64,000 bases of DNA from Mycolicibacterium grossiae. GTDB taxonomy: Bacteria; Actinomycetota; Actinomycetes; Mycobacteriales; Mycobacteriaceae. The position numbers were made by a program, and so were the translations under genes. The stretch lies in assembly GCF_008329645.1 (NCBI RefSeq), contig NZ_CP043474.1, positions 558,001-622,000 on the forward strand. Direction: 5' to 3'. Of this stretch, positions 17,377 through 26,185 are shown piece after piece. The notes under the pieces were generated by a model. It worked only from the letters and a program-made list of their open reading frames with translations, was not told the DNA's origin and did no database searches. How positions within the stretch are numbered: the first letter of the stretch is position 1; every line of letters starts with the position of its first letter.

Positions 17377-17637
17377 TCAGGACAGGCTGCCGATGGACGC
17401 GTCCCCTCGGTTCTCGGGTTCGCAGGCCTCGACCAGACGCAGCCGGGTGTTGATGACGTCGGTCGTCGACGCGTTGCGCCCGTTGCGTTCCTTGAGCAGC
17501 TTGGCGACGGTGGCGTCCCGGTCCTCGGTGCGCATCGCCAGGAACTCGGTGCACGAGGTGGCGCCACCGGAGTTGCTGGCGCCCGAACACCCGGCCAGCA
17601 CCGCGACGGCACAGACGGCGAGGACGAGACGCTTCAC
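17377..17637 (-). CDS. Small secreted lipoprotein, HdeA-like pattern
   Basis: The 86-residue product has a lipoprotein signal with the lipobox VLAGC, giving Cys17 as the lipidated residue. The short mature part contains SCTEFLAMRTEDRDATVAKL, NGRNASTTDV and RLRLVEACEP. The two mature cysteines and the helical pattern recall HdeA-like acid-stress proteins annotated in some mycobacteria; this is a weak likeness. It sits between kstR2 and ipdF, where M. tuberculosis carries PPE64. It starts 22 nt from the ipdF stop. Confidence 0.7.
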   Translation of the reverse strand: MKRLVLAVCAVAVLAGCSGASNSGGATSCTEFLAMRTEDRDATVAKLLKERNGRNASTTDVINTRLRLVEACEPENRGDASIGSLS

Positions 17638-17659
17638 CCGGCCAGCGTACTGAGCCGCT

Positions 17660-18448
17660 TCAGGCCCGCTGACTCGACACGGAGATGACCTCGCCGGTCA
17701 GGTAGCTGGAGTAGTCGCTGGCCAGGAAGGCGATCGTCGTGGCGACCTCCCACGGCTCGGCAGCCCGGCCGAAGGCCTCGCCTTCGGACAGCCGGTCCAG
17801 GAGGTCGGCCGACGACGTCTTCTCCAGGAACCTGTGCCGGGCGATGCTCGGGGACACGGCGTTGATGCGGACGCCGTAGTCGACCGCCTCGATCGCGCTG
17901 CACCGGGTCAGTGCCATCACGCCGGCCTTGGCCGCGGCGTAGTGCGACTGCGAATGCTGTGCGCGCCAACCCAAGACGCTCGCGTTGTTGACGATGACGC
18001 CGCCGTGCTCGACGTCGCGGAAGTAGCGCAGGGCAGCGCGGGTGGCCCGCATGACCGAGGTCAGCGTGACGTTGAGGACGCGGTCCCATTCGTCGTCGGT
18101 CATGTCGATGACCGGGGTCTGCCCGCCGAGGCCGGCGTTGTTGACCAGCACGTCGAGCCGCCCGGCCGCCTCGACCGACCGCGCGATGAGCGCGTCGACC
18201 GCCTCGGTGGAGGTCACGTCGCAGACCACGGCGTGCACCTGGCCGAGGCCCAGGCCCGCCAGCTCGTCGCGGGTCTCGTTCAGGCGCCGCTCGTGGTAGT
18301 CCGACACCACCACGTCGGCGCCCTCGAGCAGGGCGCGGCGAGCCGTCGTCGAGCCGATTCCCGTGCCCGCGGCGGCGGTGACGAGCACCGTCTTGCCGGT
18401 CAGCAGGCCGTGGCCCTCGATCTCGGTGGGCGCTTGCGCGAGGTTCAT
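17660..18448 (-). CDS. ipdF: IpdF, SDR of HIP catabolism (Rv3559c type)
   Basis: The 262-residue SDR has the cofactor motif TAAAGTGIG, LVNNAGLGG, Ser157, Tyr170 and Lys174 (HYAAAKAG). Its length equals that of Rv3559c. IpdF is known as a 5-hydroxy-HIP-CoA dehydrogenase-type enzyme in ring C/D degradation. The ATG overlaps the fadE30 stop by 4 nt, so both are cotranscribed from the KstR2-controlled fadE30 promoter. Confidence 0.9.
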   Translation of the reverse strand: MNLAQAPTEIEGHGLLTGKTVLVTAAAGTGIGSTTARRALLEGADVVVSDYHERRLNETRDELAGLGLGQVHAVVCDVTSTEAVDALIARSVEAAGRLDVLVNNAGLGGQTPVIDMTDDEWDRVLNVTLTSVMRATRAALRYFRDVEHGGVIVNNASVLGWRAQHSQSHYAAAKAGVMALTRCSAIEAVDYGVRINAVSPSIARHRFLEKTSSADLLDRLSEGEAFGRAAEPWEVATTIAFLASDYSSYLTGEVISVSSQRA

Positions 18449-19644
18449 CCCTTGGCCTCTCGGGGCAGGCCGAGCACGCGCTCGGCGATGATGTTCCGCT
18501 GGATCTCGTTGGAGCCGCCGTAGATGGTGTCCGAGCGGGAGAACAGGAACAGCCGCTGCCACTCGTCGAACTGCCCGTCGTCGAGCACCAGTCCGGCCAT
18601 CCCCCGGACGTCCATCGCGATCTCGCCGAGTTCGCGATGCCAGTTGGCCCACAACAGCTTCGATACGTTGTCCTTGCCCGGGGCGCTGTCCTTGCCCGGG
18701 GAACTGCCCTTGCCCGAGCCGTTCCGTCCGGACCCGTCGACGTCCATCGTCGCCAGCGCGTAGGACCGCATCGCCCGCAGGCCGACCCAGGATCGGGTGA
18801 GACGCTCGCGGATCACCGGGTCGTCGATCACGCCGGTGCTCCGGGCCACGTCCACCAGGCCGAGCAGTTCGCGGCGGTAGCGGATCTGCTGGCCCAGCGT
18901 CGACACCCCGCGCTCGAAGGTCAGCAGGCCCATGGCGACCCGCCAGCCGTCACCGGGTTCGCCCACCACCAGCGAGGCATCGGTGCGGGCGTCGTCGAAG
19001 AAGACCTCGTTGAACTCCGAGTCACCGGTGAGCTGGATGATCGGCCGGATCTGCACGCCCGGCTGCTCCAGCGGCACCAGCAGGAAGGACAGCCCGGCGT
19101 GCCGCTTGGACCCCTTCTCCGTGCGCGCGACCACGAAGCACCACTGCGCCCAGTGCGCGAGCGACGTCCAGACCTTCTGTCCGTTGATGATCCACTGGTC
19201 ACCGTCCAGCTCGGCGGACGTCGCCACGTTCGCCAGGTCGCTGCCGGCGCCGGGCTCGGAGTAGCCCTGCGACCACAGCTCGGTGACGTCGAGGATCTTC
19301 GGCAGGAACCGCTGCTGCTGCTCCGGTGTGCCGTAGGCGATCAGAGTGGGGCCGAGCAGTTCCTCGCCGAGGTGGTTGACCTTGTCCGGGGCGTCGGCCT
19401 TGGCGTACTCCTCGTAGAACGCCACGCGGTGGGCGACGGTGAGGCCGCGGCCCCCGTGCTCGACGGGCCAGCCCAGGCACGTCAGCCCTGCCTTGGCCAG
19501 GTGCTGGTTCCACGCCAGCCGCTCTTCGAAGGCCTCGTGTTCGCGCCCGGGCCCGCCGAGCCCCTTGAGCGCCGCGAATTCGCCGACCAGGTTGTCGGCC
19601 AGCCACTGGCGGACCTCGGCCCGGAACTCCTCGACTGCCACCAT
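18445..19644 (-). CDS. fadE30: FadE30, acyl-CoA dehydrogenase for HIP-CoA
   Basis: The 399-residue product has the acyl-CoA dehydrogenase fold (QGYSEPGAGSDLANV, INGQKVWTSLAHWAQW, YGGSNEIQRNIIAERVLGLP). FadE30 acts early on HIP-CoA. A low-complexity insert DGSGRNGSGKGSSPGKDSAP, continuing GKD, lies before the helix NVSKLLWANWHREL and is coded by an 18-bp tandem repeat; I do not recall it in M. tuberculosis FadE30, which is shorter. The ATG lies 6 nt after a TAGCCT -10 box, so translation is probably leaderless. It is divergent from fadD3. Confidence 0.9.
   Translation of the reverse strand: MVAVEEFRAEVRQWLADNLVGEFAALKGLGGPGREHEAFEERLAWNQHLAKAGLTCLGWPVEHGGRGLTVAHRVAFYEEYAKADAPDKVNHLGEELLGPTLIAYGTPEQQQRFLPKILDVTELWSQGYSEPGAGSDLANVATSAELDGDQWIINGQKVWTSLAHWAQWCFVVARTEKGSKRHAGLSFLLVPLEQPGVQIRPIIQLTGDSEFNEVFFDDARTDASLVVGEPGDGWRVAMGLLTFERGVSTLGQQIRYRRELLGLVDVARSTGVIDDPVIRERLTRSWVGLRAMRSYALATMDVDGSGRNGSGKGSSPGKDSAPGKDNVSKLLWANWHRELGEIAMDVRGMAGLVLDDGQFDEWQRLFLFSRSDTIYGGSNEIQRNIIAERVLGLPREAKG
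18671..18721. repeat. 18-bp in-frame tandem repeat within fadE30
   Basis: Two near-perfect 18-bp units beginning tccttgcccgggg (18671-18688 and 18689-18706) and a third partial unit encode repeated Ser-Pro-Gly-Lys-Asp-type residues in FadE30. The unit length keeps the reading frame. Such repeats can change copy number by slippage, lengthening or shortening a surface loop. Confidence 0.8.
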
Positions 19645-19660
19645 GGAAGTAGGCTAACCT

Positions 19661-19674
19661 ACCAAGCACTTGCT
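19661..19674. promoter_or_regulatory. KstR2 operator between fadE30 and fadD3
   Basis: The bases ACCAAGCACTTGCT are identical to the kstR2 operator. Toward fadE30 a TAGCCT -10 box begins after 4 nt and the ATG 6 nt later. Toward fadD3 the start lies 60 nt away behind a normal ribosome binding site. Binding should repress fadE30-ipdF and fadD3-fadE31-fadE32-fadE33 together. Confidence 0.9.
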
Positions 19675-19733
19675 TTGTTGGCCGGTCGACGACGAAAGCC
19701 GTCGGGCGAGTGAATCTCCCAAAAGGAGCATCG

Positions 19734-21317
19734 ATGACGACGCCCCAGGGGCTGGTGCGCGCGGACTCCGAGGCGTCGCGGCCGAGGACCATCCCGGGGA
19801 TGCTCGACTGGATCGCCGAACGCTTCGCCGACCACGATGCCGTCGTCACCGAGAGCCGCACTCTCACCTACGCCGCACTGCGCGACGAGGTCCGGCGGGC
19901 GGCGGCGGCCCTGATCGCCCACGACGTGCGCGCAGGTGACCGGGTGGCCATCTGGTCGCCCAACACCTGGCACTGGGTGGTCGCCGCGCTGGCCACCACC
20001 TACGCCGGCGCCGTCGTCGTCCCGCTCAACACCCGGTACACCGCCAGCGAGGCCACCGACATCCTGGCGCGCACCGAGGCGCCGGTGCTGTTCGGCATGG
20101 GCCGCTTCCTCGGCGCCTCTCGCGTCGACGACCTGAGCCGCGCCGCCCTTCCCGCGCTGCGGCACGTCGTCCGCGTCCCGATCGAGGACGACGACGCCGC
20201 GGCCGAGGCGTCGTGGGGCGAGTTCGTCGCGCGTGGCATCGATCTCGATGCCGCCGATGCCCGCGCGGCCGCCGTGATGCCCGACGACGTCGCCGACATC
20301 CTCTTCACCTCCGGCACGACGGGCCGCAGCAAGGGCGTGCTGTGCGCCCACCGGCAGTCCCTGGAAGCGCCGGCGGCCTGGGCGGCGTGCGGGCAGCTGA
20401 CCAGCGCCGACCGCTACCTCTGCATCAACCCGTTCTTCCACAACTTCGGCTACAAGGCCGGCATCCTCGCCTGCCTGCAGCAGGCCGCGACCCTCGTCCC
20501 GCAACTCGTCTTCGATCCCGAGCGGGCGATGCGCGCGGTCGCCGAACACCGCATCACCGTGCTGCCCGGGCCACCGACCATCTACCAGACGCTGCTCGAT
20601 CACCCCCGCCGCGGCGAGCACGACCTGACGTCGCTGCGCTTCGCGGTCACCGGTGCCGCGACGATCCCCGTCGTGCTGATCGAACGGATGCAGTCCGAAC
20701 TCGACATCGACATCGTGCTCACGGCCTACGGGCTCACCGAGGCAGCGGGTTTCGGCACGATGTGCCGGGCCGACGACGACGCCGTCACCGTCGCGACCAC
20801 CAGCGGCAGGCCCATCGCCGGATTCGACCTGCGGATCGACGCCGCGGCGGGTTCCGACACCGGTGAAGTGCTGCTGCGCGGACCCAACGTGATGCTCGGC
20901 TACCTCGACGACCCGGCGGCCACCGCCGCCGCGATCGACGCCGACGGATGGCTGCACACCGGCGACATCGGCAGCGTGGACGAGGCGGGCAATCTGCGGA
21001 TCACCGACCGCCTCAAGGACATGTACATCTGCGGCGGCTTCAACGTCTACCCCGCCGAGATCGAGCAGGTGCTCGCCCGGCTCGACGGCGTCGCCGAGGT
21101 GGCGGTGATCGGCGTGCCCGACGAACGACTCGGCGAGGTCGGCAAGGCCTTCGTCGTCGCCAAGTCCGGCGCAGACCTCGACGAGGCCGCGGTGATCGGG
21201 TTCGCCCGTACCCACCTGGCCAACTTCAAGGCGCCCCGCACGGTGGCGTTCCTCGACGCCCTGCCCCGCAATCCCGGTGGCAAAGTCGTCAAACCTCAAC
21301 TGCGAGAGATGAACTGA
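19734..21317 (+). CDS. fadD3: FadD3, HIP-CoA ligase
   Basis: FadD3 activates the ring C/D remnant HIP with CoA and so makes the inducer of KstR2. The 527-residue adenylate-forming enzyme has the P-loop FTSGTTGRSKG (Ser193-Lys200 region), the motif YGLTEAAGFG, the hinge DRLKDMYICGGFNVYPAEIE and the catalytic Lys517 in NPGGKVVK. ATG at 19734 is chosen because AAAAGGAG ends about 5 nt upstream; a GTG at 19710 is in frame but lacks such a site. Its stop overlaps the fadE31 ATG by one base. Confidence 0.93.
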   Translation: MTTPQGLVRADSEASRPRTIPGMLDWIAERFADHDAVVTESRTLTYAALRDEVRRAAAALIAHDVRAGDRVAIWSPNTWHWVVAALATTYAGAVVVPLNTRYTASEATDILARTEAPVLFGMGRFLGASRVDDLSRAALPALRHVVRVPIEDDDAAAEASWGEFVARGIDLDAADARAAAVMPDDVADILFTSGTTGRSKGVLCAHRQSLEAPAAWAACGQLTSADRYLCINPFFHNFGYKAGILACLQQAATLVPQLVFDPERAMRAVAEHRITVLPGPPTIYQTLLDHPRRGEHDLTSLRFAVTGAATIPVVLIERMQSELDIDIVLTAYGLTEAAGFGTMCRADDDAVTVATTSGRPIAGFDLRIDAAAGSDTGEVLLRGPNVMLGYLDDPAATAAAIDADGWLHTGDIGSVDEAGNLRITDRLKDMYICGGFNVYPAEIEQVLARLDGVAEVAVIGVPDERLGEVGKAFVVAKSGADLDEAAVIGFARTHLANFKAPRTVAFLDALPRNPGGKVVKPQLREMN

Positions 21318-22447
21318 TGGACCTCACGATCGACGACGAGACCGAGGAGTTCCGGGCGGAGGTCCGCGACTTCCTGCGGGCCAACACCGGGCACTTCCCG
21401 ACGAAGTCCTACGACACCGCCGAGGGCTTCGCGCAGCACCGCGCCTGGGACAAGGTGCTCTACGACGCCGGCCTGTCGGTGATCGCCTGGCCGAAGGAGT
21501 ACGGCGGCCGCGACGCCACGCTGCTGCAGTGGGTGGTGTTCGAGGAGGAGTACTTCCGGGCAGGCGCCCCGGGCCGGGCGAGCGCCAACGGCACCTCGAT
21601 GCTGGCACCGACGCTGTTCGCCCACGGCACTCCCGAGCAGCAGGCGCGCATCCTGCCGAAGATGGCCAGCGGCGAGGAGATCTGGGCGCAGGCGTGGTCG
21701 GAACCCGAGTCCGGCAGTGACCTCGCGTCGCTGCGCTCCACCGCGACGCGCACCGACGGCGGCTGGCGGCTCAACGGGCAGAAGATCTGGAGTTCGCGAG
21801 CGGTGTTCGGCGAGCGAGCCTTCGGGCTGTTCCGCTCCGATCCCGAGGCGCAGCGGCACAAGGGTCTGACCTACGTCATGTTCGACCTGCACGCCGAGGG
21901 CGTCACCGTGCGGCCCATCGAACAGCTCGGCGGTGACACCGGATTCGGCGAGGTGTTCCTCGACGACGTCTTCGTCCCGGACGAGGACGTGATTGGCGGC
22001 GTGCACGACGGCTGGCGGGCGGCGATGAGCACGTCGAGCAACGAGCGCGGTATGTCGTTGCGCAGCCCGGCGCGGTTCCTCGCCCCGGCCGAGCGGCTCG
22101 TCGCGGCGTGGGCGGAGCAGCGCGATCCGGCGTACGCCGAGCGAGTGGCCGACGCCTGGATCAAGGCGCAGGCCTACCGGCTGCACACCTTCGGCACGGT
22201 GTCGCGGCTGGCCCGCGGTGGTGAACTCGGTGCGGAATCGTCGGTCACCAAGGTGTTCTGGTCCGACCTCGACGTTGCGCTGCACCAGACCGCCCTGGAT
22301 CTCCGCGGCGCCGACGCCGAGGTCAAGGACCGCTGGACCGAGGGGCTGCTGTTCGCACTCGGTGGCCCGATCTACGCCGGCACGAATGAGATTCAGCGCA
22401 ACATCATCGCCGAACGGTTGCTCGGCCTGCCGCGGGAGGCGAAGTGA
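21317..22447 (+). CDS. fadE31: FadE31, acyl-CoA dehydrogenase subunit
   Basis: The 376-residue product starts MDLTIDDETEEFRAEVRDFL. It has AQAWSEPESGSDLASLRS, NGQKIWSSRAVFGERAF and the C-terminal FAD motif YAGTNEIQRNIIAERLLGLP. It is one half of a heteromeric KstR2-regulon dehydrogenase; FadE31 with FadE32 or FadE33 is proposed to act on ring C/D intermediates, but the exact substrate is not settled. It is coupled to fadD3 by a TGATG overlap. Confidence 0.9.
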   Translation: MDLTIDDETEEFRAEVRDFLRANTGHFPTKSYDTAEGFAQHRAWDKVLYDAGLSVIAWPKEYGGRDATLLQWVVFEEEYFRAGAPGRASANGTSMLAPTLFAHGTPEQQARILPKMASGEEIWAQAWSEPESGSDLASLRSTATRTDGGWRLNGQKIWSSRAVFGERAFGLFRSDPEAQRHKGLTYVMFDLHAEGVTVRPIEQLGGDTGFGEVFLDDVFVPDEDVIGGVHDGWRAAMSTSSNERGMSLRSPARFLAPAERLVAAWAEQRDPAYAERVADAWIKAQAYRLHTFGTVSRLARGGELGAESSVTKVFWSDLDVALHQTALDLRGADAEVKDRWTEGLLFALGGPIYAGTNEIQRNIIAERLLGLPREAK

Positions 22448-22448
22448 C

Positions 22449-23408
22449 GTGAACTTCGAACTGGACGAATCGCAGCGCGACTTCGCCGCCAGCATCGACG
22501 CGGCCCTCGGGGCGGCGAAGGTGCCCGCGGCGGTGCGCGCCTGGGCCAAGGGCAACCCCGAGCCGGGCCGCACGGTGTGGACCACCCTCGCCGAGCTGGG
22601 CGTGACGGCGCTGGCCGTACCCGAGGAGTTCGACGGGATCGGCGCGCACCCGGTGGACCTGGTGGTGGCGGTCGAGCGCTTGGGCTACTGGGCCGTCCCC
22701 GGCCCGGTGGCCGAGTCCGTCGCCGTCGCCCCGGTCCTGCTGGCCGCCGACGAGCGGGTCGCGGGGCTGGCGTCCGGGGAGCTGCTGGCGACCGTGGCAC
22801 AGCCGCCGCTCGTCCCGCGCGCCGTCGACGCCGACCGGGCGGACCTGATCTTGCTGGCCGGTGACGGCGACGTGCGCGACGGCACGGCCGGCGAGGTGCA
22901 CGCGTCGGTGGATCCGGCGCGCACCCTCGTCGACGTCACGGCCGCCGGCGACGCCCGCCCGGCGGATGCGTCGAGGGCGTTCGAGTTCGGCGCGCTGGCC
23001 ACCGCGGCGCAGCTAGTGGGCGCGGGCCAGGCGATGCTCGACGCGTCGGTCGCCTACGCCAAGCAGCGCACGCAGTTCGGCCGGGTCATCGGCTCGTACC
23101 AGGCCATCAAGCACGCGCTGGCCGACGTGCTCATCGCCGTCGAGCTGGCCCGGCCGCTGCTGTACGCCGCCGCGCTGTCGCTGGCCGAGGATTCGCCGGA
23201 CGCCGCGCGCGACGTCAGCGCTGCGAAGGTCGCCGCGGCCGACGCCGCCCTGCTGGCGGCCCGGACCTCGCTGCAGACCCACGGGGCGATCGGCTACACC
23301 CAGGAGCACGACCTCTCGCTGCTCTTGGTGCGCGTGCAGGCGCTGCGCTCGGCATGGGGCGACCCGACGTGGCACCGCACCCGGGTGCTGGAGGTGCTGG
23401 CGTCGTGA
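22449..23408 (+). CDS. fadE32: FadE32, acyl-CoA dehydrogenase subunit
   Basis: The 319-residue product is a short FadE subunit with YAKQRTQFGRVIGSYQAIKH and the motif LQTHGAIGYTQEHDLSL, typical of the non-catalytic-base partner in heterotetrameric sterol dehydrogenases. GTG at 22449 follows one base after the fadE31 stop and gives MNFELDESQRDFAAS. It overlaps fadE33 by 4 nt. The specific partner cannot be decided from the sequence alone. Confidence 0.88.
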   Translation: MNFELDESQRDFAASIDAALGAAKVPAAVRAWAKGNPEPGRTVWTTLAELGVTALAVPEEFDGIGAHPVDLVVAVERLGYWAVPGPVAESVAVAPVLLAADERVAGLASGELLATVAQPPLVPRAVDADRADLILLAGDGDVRDGTAGEVHASVDPARTLVDVTAAGDARPADASRAFEFGALATAAQLVGAGQAMLDASVAYAKQRTQFGRVIGSYQAIKHALADVLIAVELARPLLYAAALSLAEDSPDAARDVSAAKVAAADAALLAARTSLQTHGAIGYTQEHDLSLLLVRVQALRSAWGDPTWHRTRVLEVLAS

Positions 23409-24352
23409 CCGCGAGTGACGAGCGGAATTTGTTGCGCGAGACGGTGTCCGCTCTCGTCGAACGGCATGCGTCACCCGAGGCGGTCCGCGCGGCGATGGAC
23501 TCCGAGCGCGGATACGACGAGAAGCTGTGGACGCTGCTGTGCGAGCAGGTCGGCGCGGCCGCGCTGGTGGTGCCCGAGGACCTGGGCGGCGCGGGCGGCG
23601 CGCTGGGTGACGCCGCGGTGGTGCTCGAGGTGCTGGCCCGGAACCTGGTGCCGACTCCGCTGCTCGGCACCACGCTCGCCGAACTGGCGCTGCTCGCCGC
23701 CGACGCCCCCGACGAGGAGGTCCTCGGGGCGCTGGCGGAGGGCGCCTCGATCGGGACGGTGGTCTTCGATCCCGGCTTCGTGGTCAACGGCGACGTAGCC
23801 GACGTGGTCATCGGCACCGACGGCGCGACCACCACCCGGGCGACGACCTTCGACGCGCGGCCCCTGGTCGCGATGGACCCGACCCGCCGGCTCGCCGCGG
23901 TCGAGGTGACGGCGTCCGAGCCGCTCGGGCCCGACCCGGGGCTGGCCGATCTGGCCGCCATCCTCGTCGCAGCCGAACAGGTCGGCGCCGCGAGCCGCTG
24001 CCTGGACCTGACCGTCGCCTACACCAAGGACCGCGTGCAGTTCGGTCGGCCGATCGGCAGCTTCCAGGCGCTCAAGCACCGGATGGCGGACATGTACGTC
24101 GTCGTGCAGTCGGCGCGTGCGCTCGTCGACGACGCGATCGCGGACCCGTCGCCGACGTCGGCGGCCCTGGCGCGCGTGACGGCGTCCGAGGCGTTCACCG
24201 CGGTGGCCGCCGAGGCCGTGCAGATGCACGGCGGCATCGCCATCACGTGGGAGCACGACATGCAGCTCTACTTCAAGCGCGCGCACGGCAGCGCGCAGCT
24301 GCTCGGGCCACCGCGCGAGCATTTGCGCCGGCTCGAGGCCGAACTGCTCTAG
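23405..24352 (+). CDS. fadE33: FadE33, acyl-CoA dehydrogenase subunit
   Basis: The 315-residue product is another short FadE with YTKDRVQFGRPIGSFQALKH and QMHGGIAITWEHDMQLYFKR. The GTG at 23405 overlaps the fadE32 stop as GTGA, giving the N-terminus VTASDERNLLRETVSAL. It is the last gene of fadD3-fadE31-fadE32-fadE33. Its end overlaps the convergent isochorismatase-like gene by 4 nt. Confidence 0.88.
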   Translation: MTASDERNLLRETVSALVERHASPEAVRAAMDSERGYDEKLWTLLCEQVGAAALVVPEDLGGAGGALGDAAVVLEVLARNLVPTPLLGTTLAELALLAADAPDEEVLGALAEGASIGTVVFDPGFVVNGDVADVVIGTDGATTTRATTFDARPLVAMDPTRRLAAVEVTASEPLGPDPGLADLAAILVAAEQVGAASRCLDLTVAYTKDRVQFGRPIGSFQALKHRMADMYVVVQSARALVDDAIADPSPTSAALARVTASEAFTAVAAEAVQMHGGIAITWEHDMQLYFKRAHGSAQLLGPPREHLRRLEAELL

Positions 24353-24906
24353 GGCGTGCGCAGCGACACCGCGTCGGCGGTGACGGCCTCGGCGGTACGG
24401 CCCGGCGCGGCCTGGTGGGACCAGTAGAGGTTGGTGTGGGCGATGACCCGTTCCGGTGACGGCGCACCCCATGCGGTGAGGTCGGTGGTGGTGTGCGCGT
24501 CGGTGACGAGCGTGACGTCGTAACCGCGGGTGAAGCCGCCGTGCAGGGTACTTCGCACGCACTGGTCGGTGCAGGCACCGGCGATCACCAGCCGCCCGAT
24601 GCGGCGCCGGGCCAGCTCGGCCTCCAGCGCCGTGTCCTCGAACGCGTCGCCGTAGCGCTTGTCGACCACCGGCTCGCCGTCGGCGGGGACGAGTTCGGGC
24701 ACGATCTGCCACGCGTCGCTGCCCTTAGCCAGTCGCTCGTCGGCGTGGCGCACCCACACCACGGGGACGCCCTGGATGCGGGCGCGCTCGACGAGGCGGT
24801 CGATGGTGGCGACGACGGCGTCGCGTTCGTGGGCCTCGGCGACGACACCCACCTGGACGTCGACGACGAGCAGGGCGCTGTCGGTCCGGTTCTCCAACGT
24901 GGTCAT
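24349..24906 (-). CDS. Isochorismatase-like cysteine hydrolase
   Basis: The 185-residue product has the family triad Asp16 (LVVDVQVGV), Lys83 (VVDKRYGDAF) and Cys116 (GACTDQCVRSTLHGG). Members hydrolyse isochorismate, nicotinamide, carbamoyl or related amides; the substrate here is unknown. It is absent between fadE33 and aspB in the M. tuberculosis order that I recall. Its promoter seems to overlap that of aspB: TAGCCT on the minus strand (24921-24916) shares bases with TAGCGT on the plus strand. Confidence 0.83.
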   Translation of the reverse strand: MTTLENRTDSALLVVDVQVGVVAEAHERDAVVATIDRLVERARIQGVPVVWVRHADERLAKGSDAWQIVPELVPADGEPVVDKRYGDAFEDTALEAELARRRIGRLVIAGACTDQCVRSTLHGGFTRGYDVTLVTDAHTTTDLTAWGAPSPERVIAHTNLYWSHQAAPGRTAEAVTADAVSLRTP

Positions 24907-24932
24907 GTCTGCCAGAGGCTAGCGTGGCAGCG

Positions 24933-26102
24933 GTGAACGATCACGTGAGCGTGCGTGCCGGCATCCCGCCGTTCTACGTGATGGACGTGTGGCTGGCCGC
25001 CGCCGAACGGCAGCGCTCGCACGGCGACCTCGTCAACCTGTCGGCCGGCCAGCCGAGCGCGAAGGCGCCGGCCCCGGTGCGCGCCGCGGCCGCCGCGGCT
25101 CTGGCCGAGGACAATCTTGGCTACACCGTCGCCCTGGGCATCCCGGAACTGCGCGAGGGCATCGCCGCGTCGTACGGCACCCGGTACGGCGTCGCCGTCG
25201 AGCCCGACGACGTGGTGATCACCACCGGCTCGACGGGCGGCTTCCTGCTGGCGTTCCTCGCGGCATTCGATGCCGGCGACCGCGTGGCCGTCACCAGCCC
25301 GGGTTATCCCTGCTACCGCAACATCCTCTCGGCGTTGGGCTGCGAGGTGGTCGAGGTGCCGTGCGGCCCCGACACCCGCTTCCAGCCGACCGTCGAGATG
25401 CTCGAGGCCCTCGACCCGCCGGTGCGCGGCGTGGTGATCGCCAGCCCGGCCAATCCGACCGGCACCGTGCTGCCGCCCGCGCAGCTGGCGGCCATCGCGG
25501 CGTGGTGCGAGCGGACCGGCGTGCGGCTGGTCAGCGACGAGATCTACCACGGACTGGTGTATCCCGGTGCGCCGCAGACCAGTTGCGCGTGGGAGACGTC
25601 GCGGGACGCCATCGTCGTGAACAGCTTCTCGAAGTACTTCGCGATGACGGGGTGGCGGCTGGGCTGGCTCCTGGTGCCGCGGCCGCTGCTGCGCGCCGTG
25701 GACCGGCTGACCGGCAACTTCTCGATCTGCCCGCCGACGCTGCCGCAGAAGGCCGCCGTCGCGGCGTTCGACGCGGCGGCCATCACCGAGGCCGACGCGC
25801 TCGTCGGCGACTACGCGGTCAACCGCGAACTACTGCTGAACGGTCTGCCGGAGATCGGGCTGCCGCGCCTGGCGCCCGCCGACGGCGCGTTCTACGTCTA
25901 CGCCGATGTCTCCGACTTCTCCACCGATTCACTCGCGTTCTGCGCGAAGCTGTTGCGCGACACGGGCGTCGCGATCGCGCCGGGTGTCGACTTCGACACC
26001 GTGGCGGGCGGGGCCTACGTCCGACTGTCGTTCGCCGGGGCCGCCACCGACGTCACCGAGGCGCTGCGTCGGATGGGTCCCTGGCTGGCGAGCCACGGCT
26101 GA
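24933..26102 (+). CDS. aspB: AspB-like PLP aminotransferase, fold type I (Rv3565 type)
   Basis: The 389-residue product is an aminotransferase class I/II with the PLP-binding lysine at about position 234 (NSFSKYFAMTGWRLGWL), SPANPTGTV and SDEIYHGLVYPG. The residues FYVMDVWLAAAERQRSHGDL match Rv3565, the last gene of the fadD3 operon region in M. tuberculosis. GTG at 24933 aligns with that homologue and lies 7 nt after a TAGCGT box (leaderless); GTG at 24924 (three more codons) is possible. The amino donor and role in sterol growth are unknown. Confidence 0.87.
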   Translation: MNDHVSVRAGIPPFYVMDVWLAAAERQRSHGDLVNLSAGQPSAKAPAPVRAAAAAALAEDNLGYTVALGIPELREGIAASYGTRYGVAVEPDDVVITTGSTGGFLLAFLAAFDAGDRVAVTSPGYPCYRNILSALGCEVVEVPCGPDTRFQPTVEMLEALDPPVRGVVIASPANPTGTVLPPAQLAAIAAWCERTGVRLVSDEIYHGLVYPGAPQTSCAWETSRDAIVVNSFSKYFAMTGWRLGWLLVPRPLLRAVDRLTGNFSICPPTLPQKAAVAAFDAAAITEADALVGDYAVNRELLLNGLPEIGLPRLAPADGAFYVYADVSDFSTDSLAFCAKLLRDTGVAIAPGVDFDTVAGGAYVRLSFAGAATDVTEALRRMGPWLASHG

Positions 26103-26185
26103 CCCGCCGAGACGGCAACCACGGTGCTCAGGCGGCGCGCCTGGGCACGGGGAACGTCATTTCGGCGGGACGGGGTCGGCCGGGG

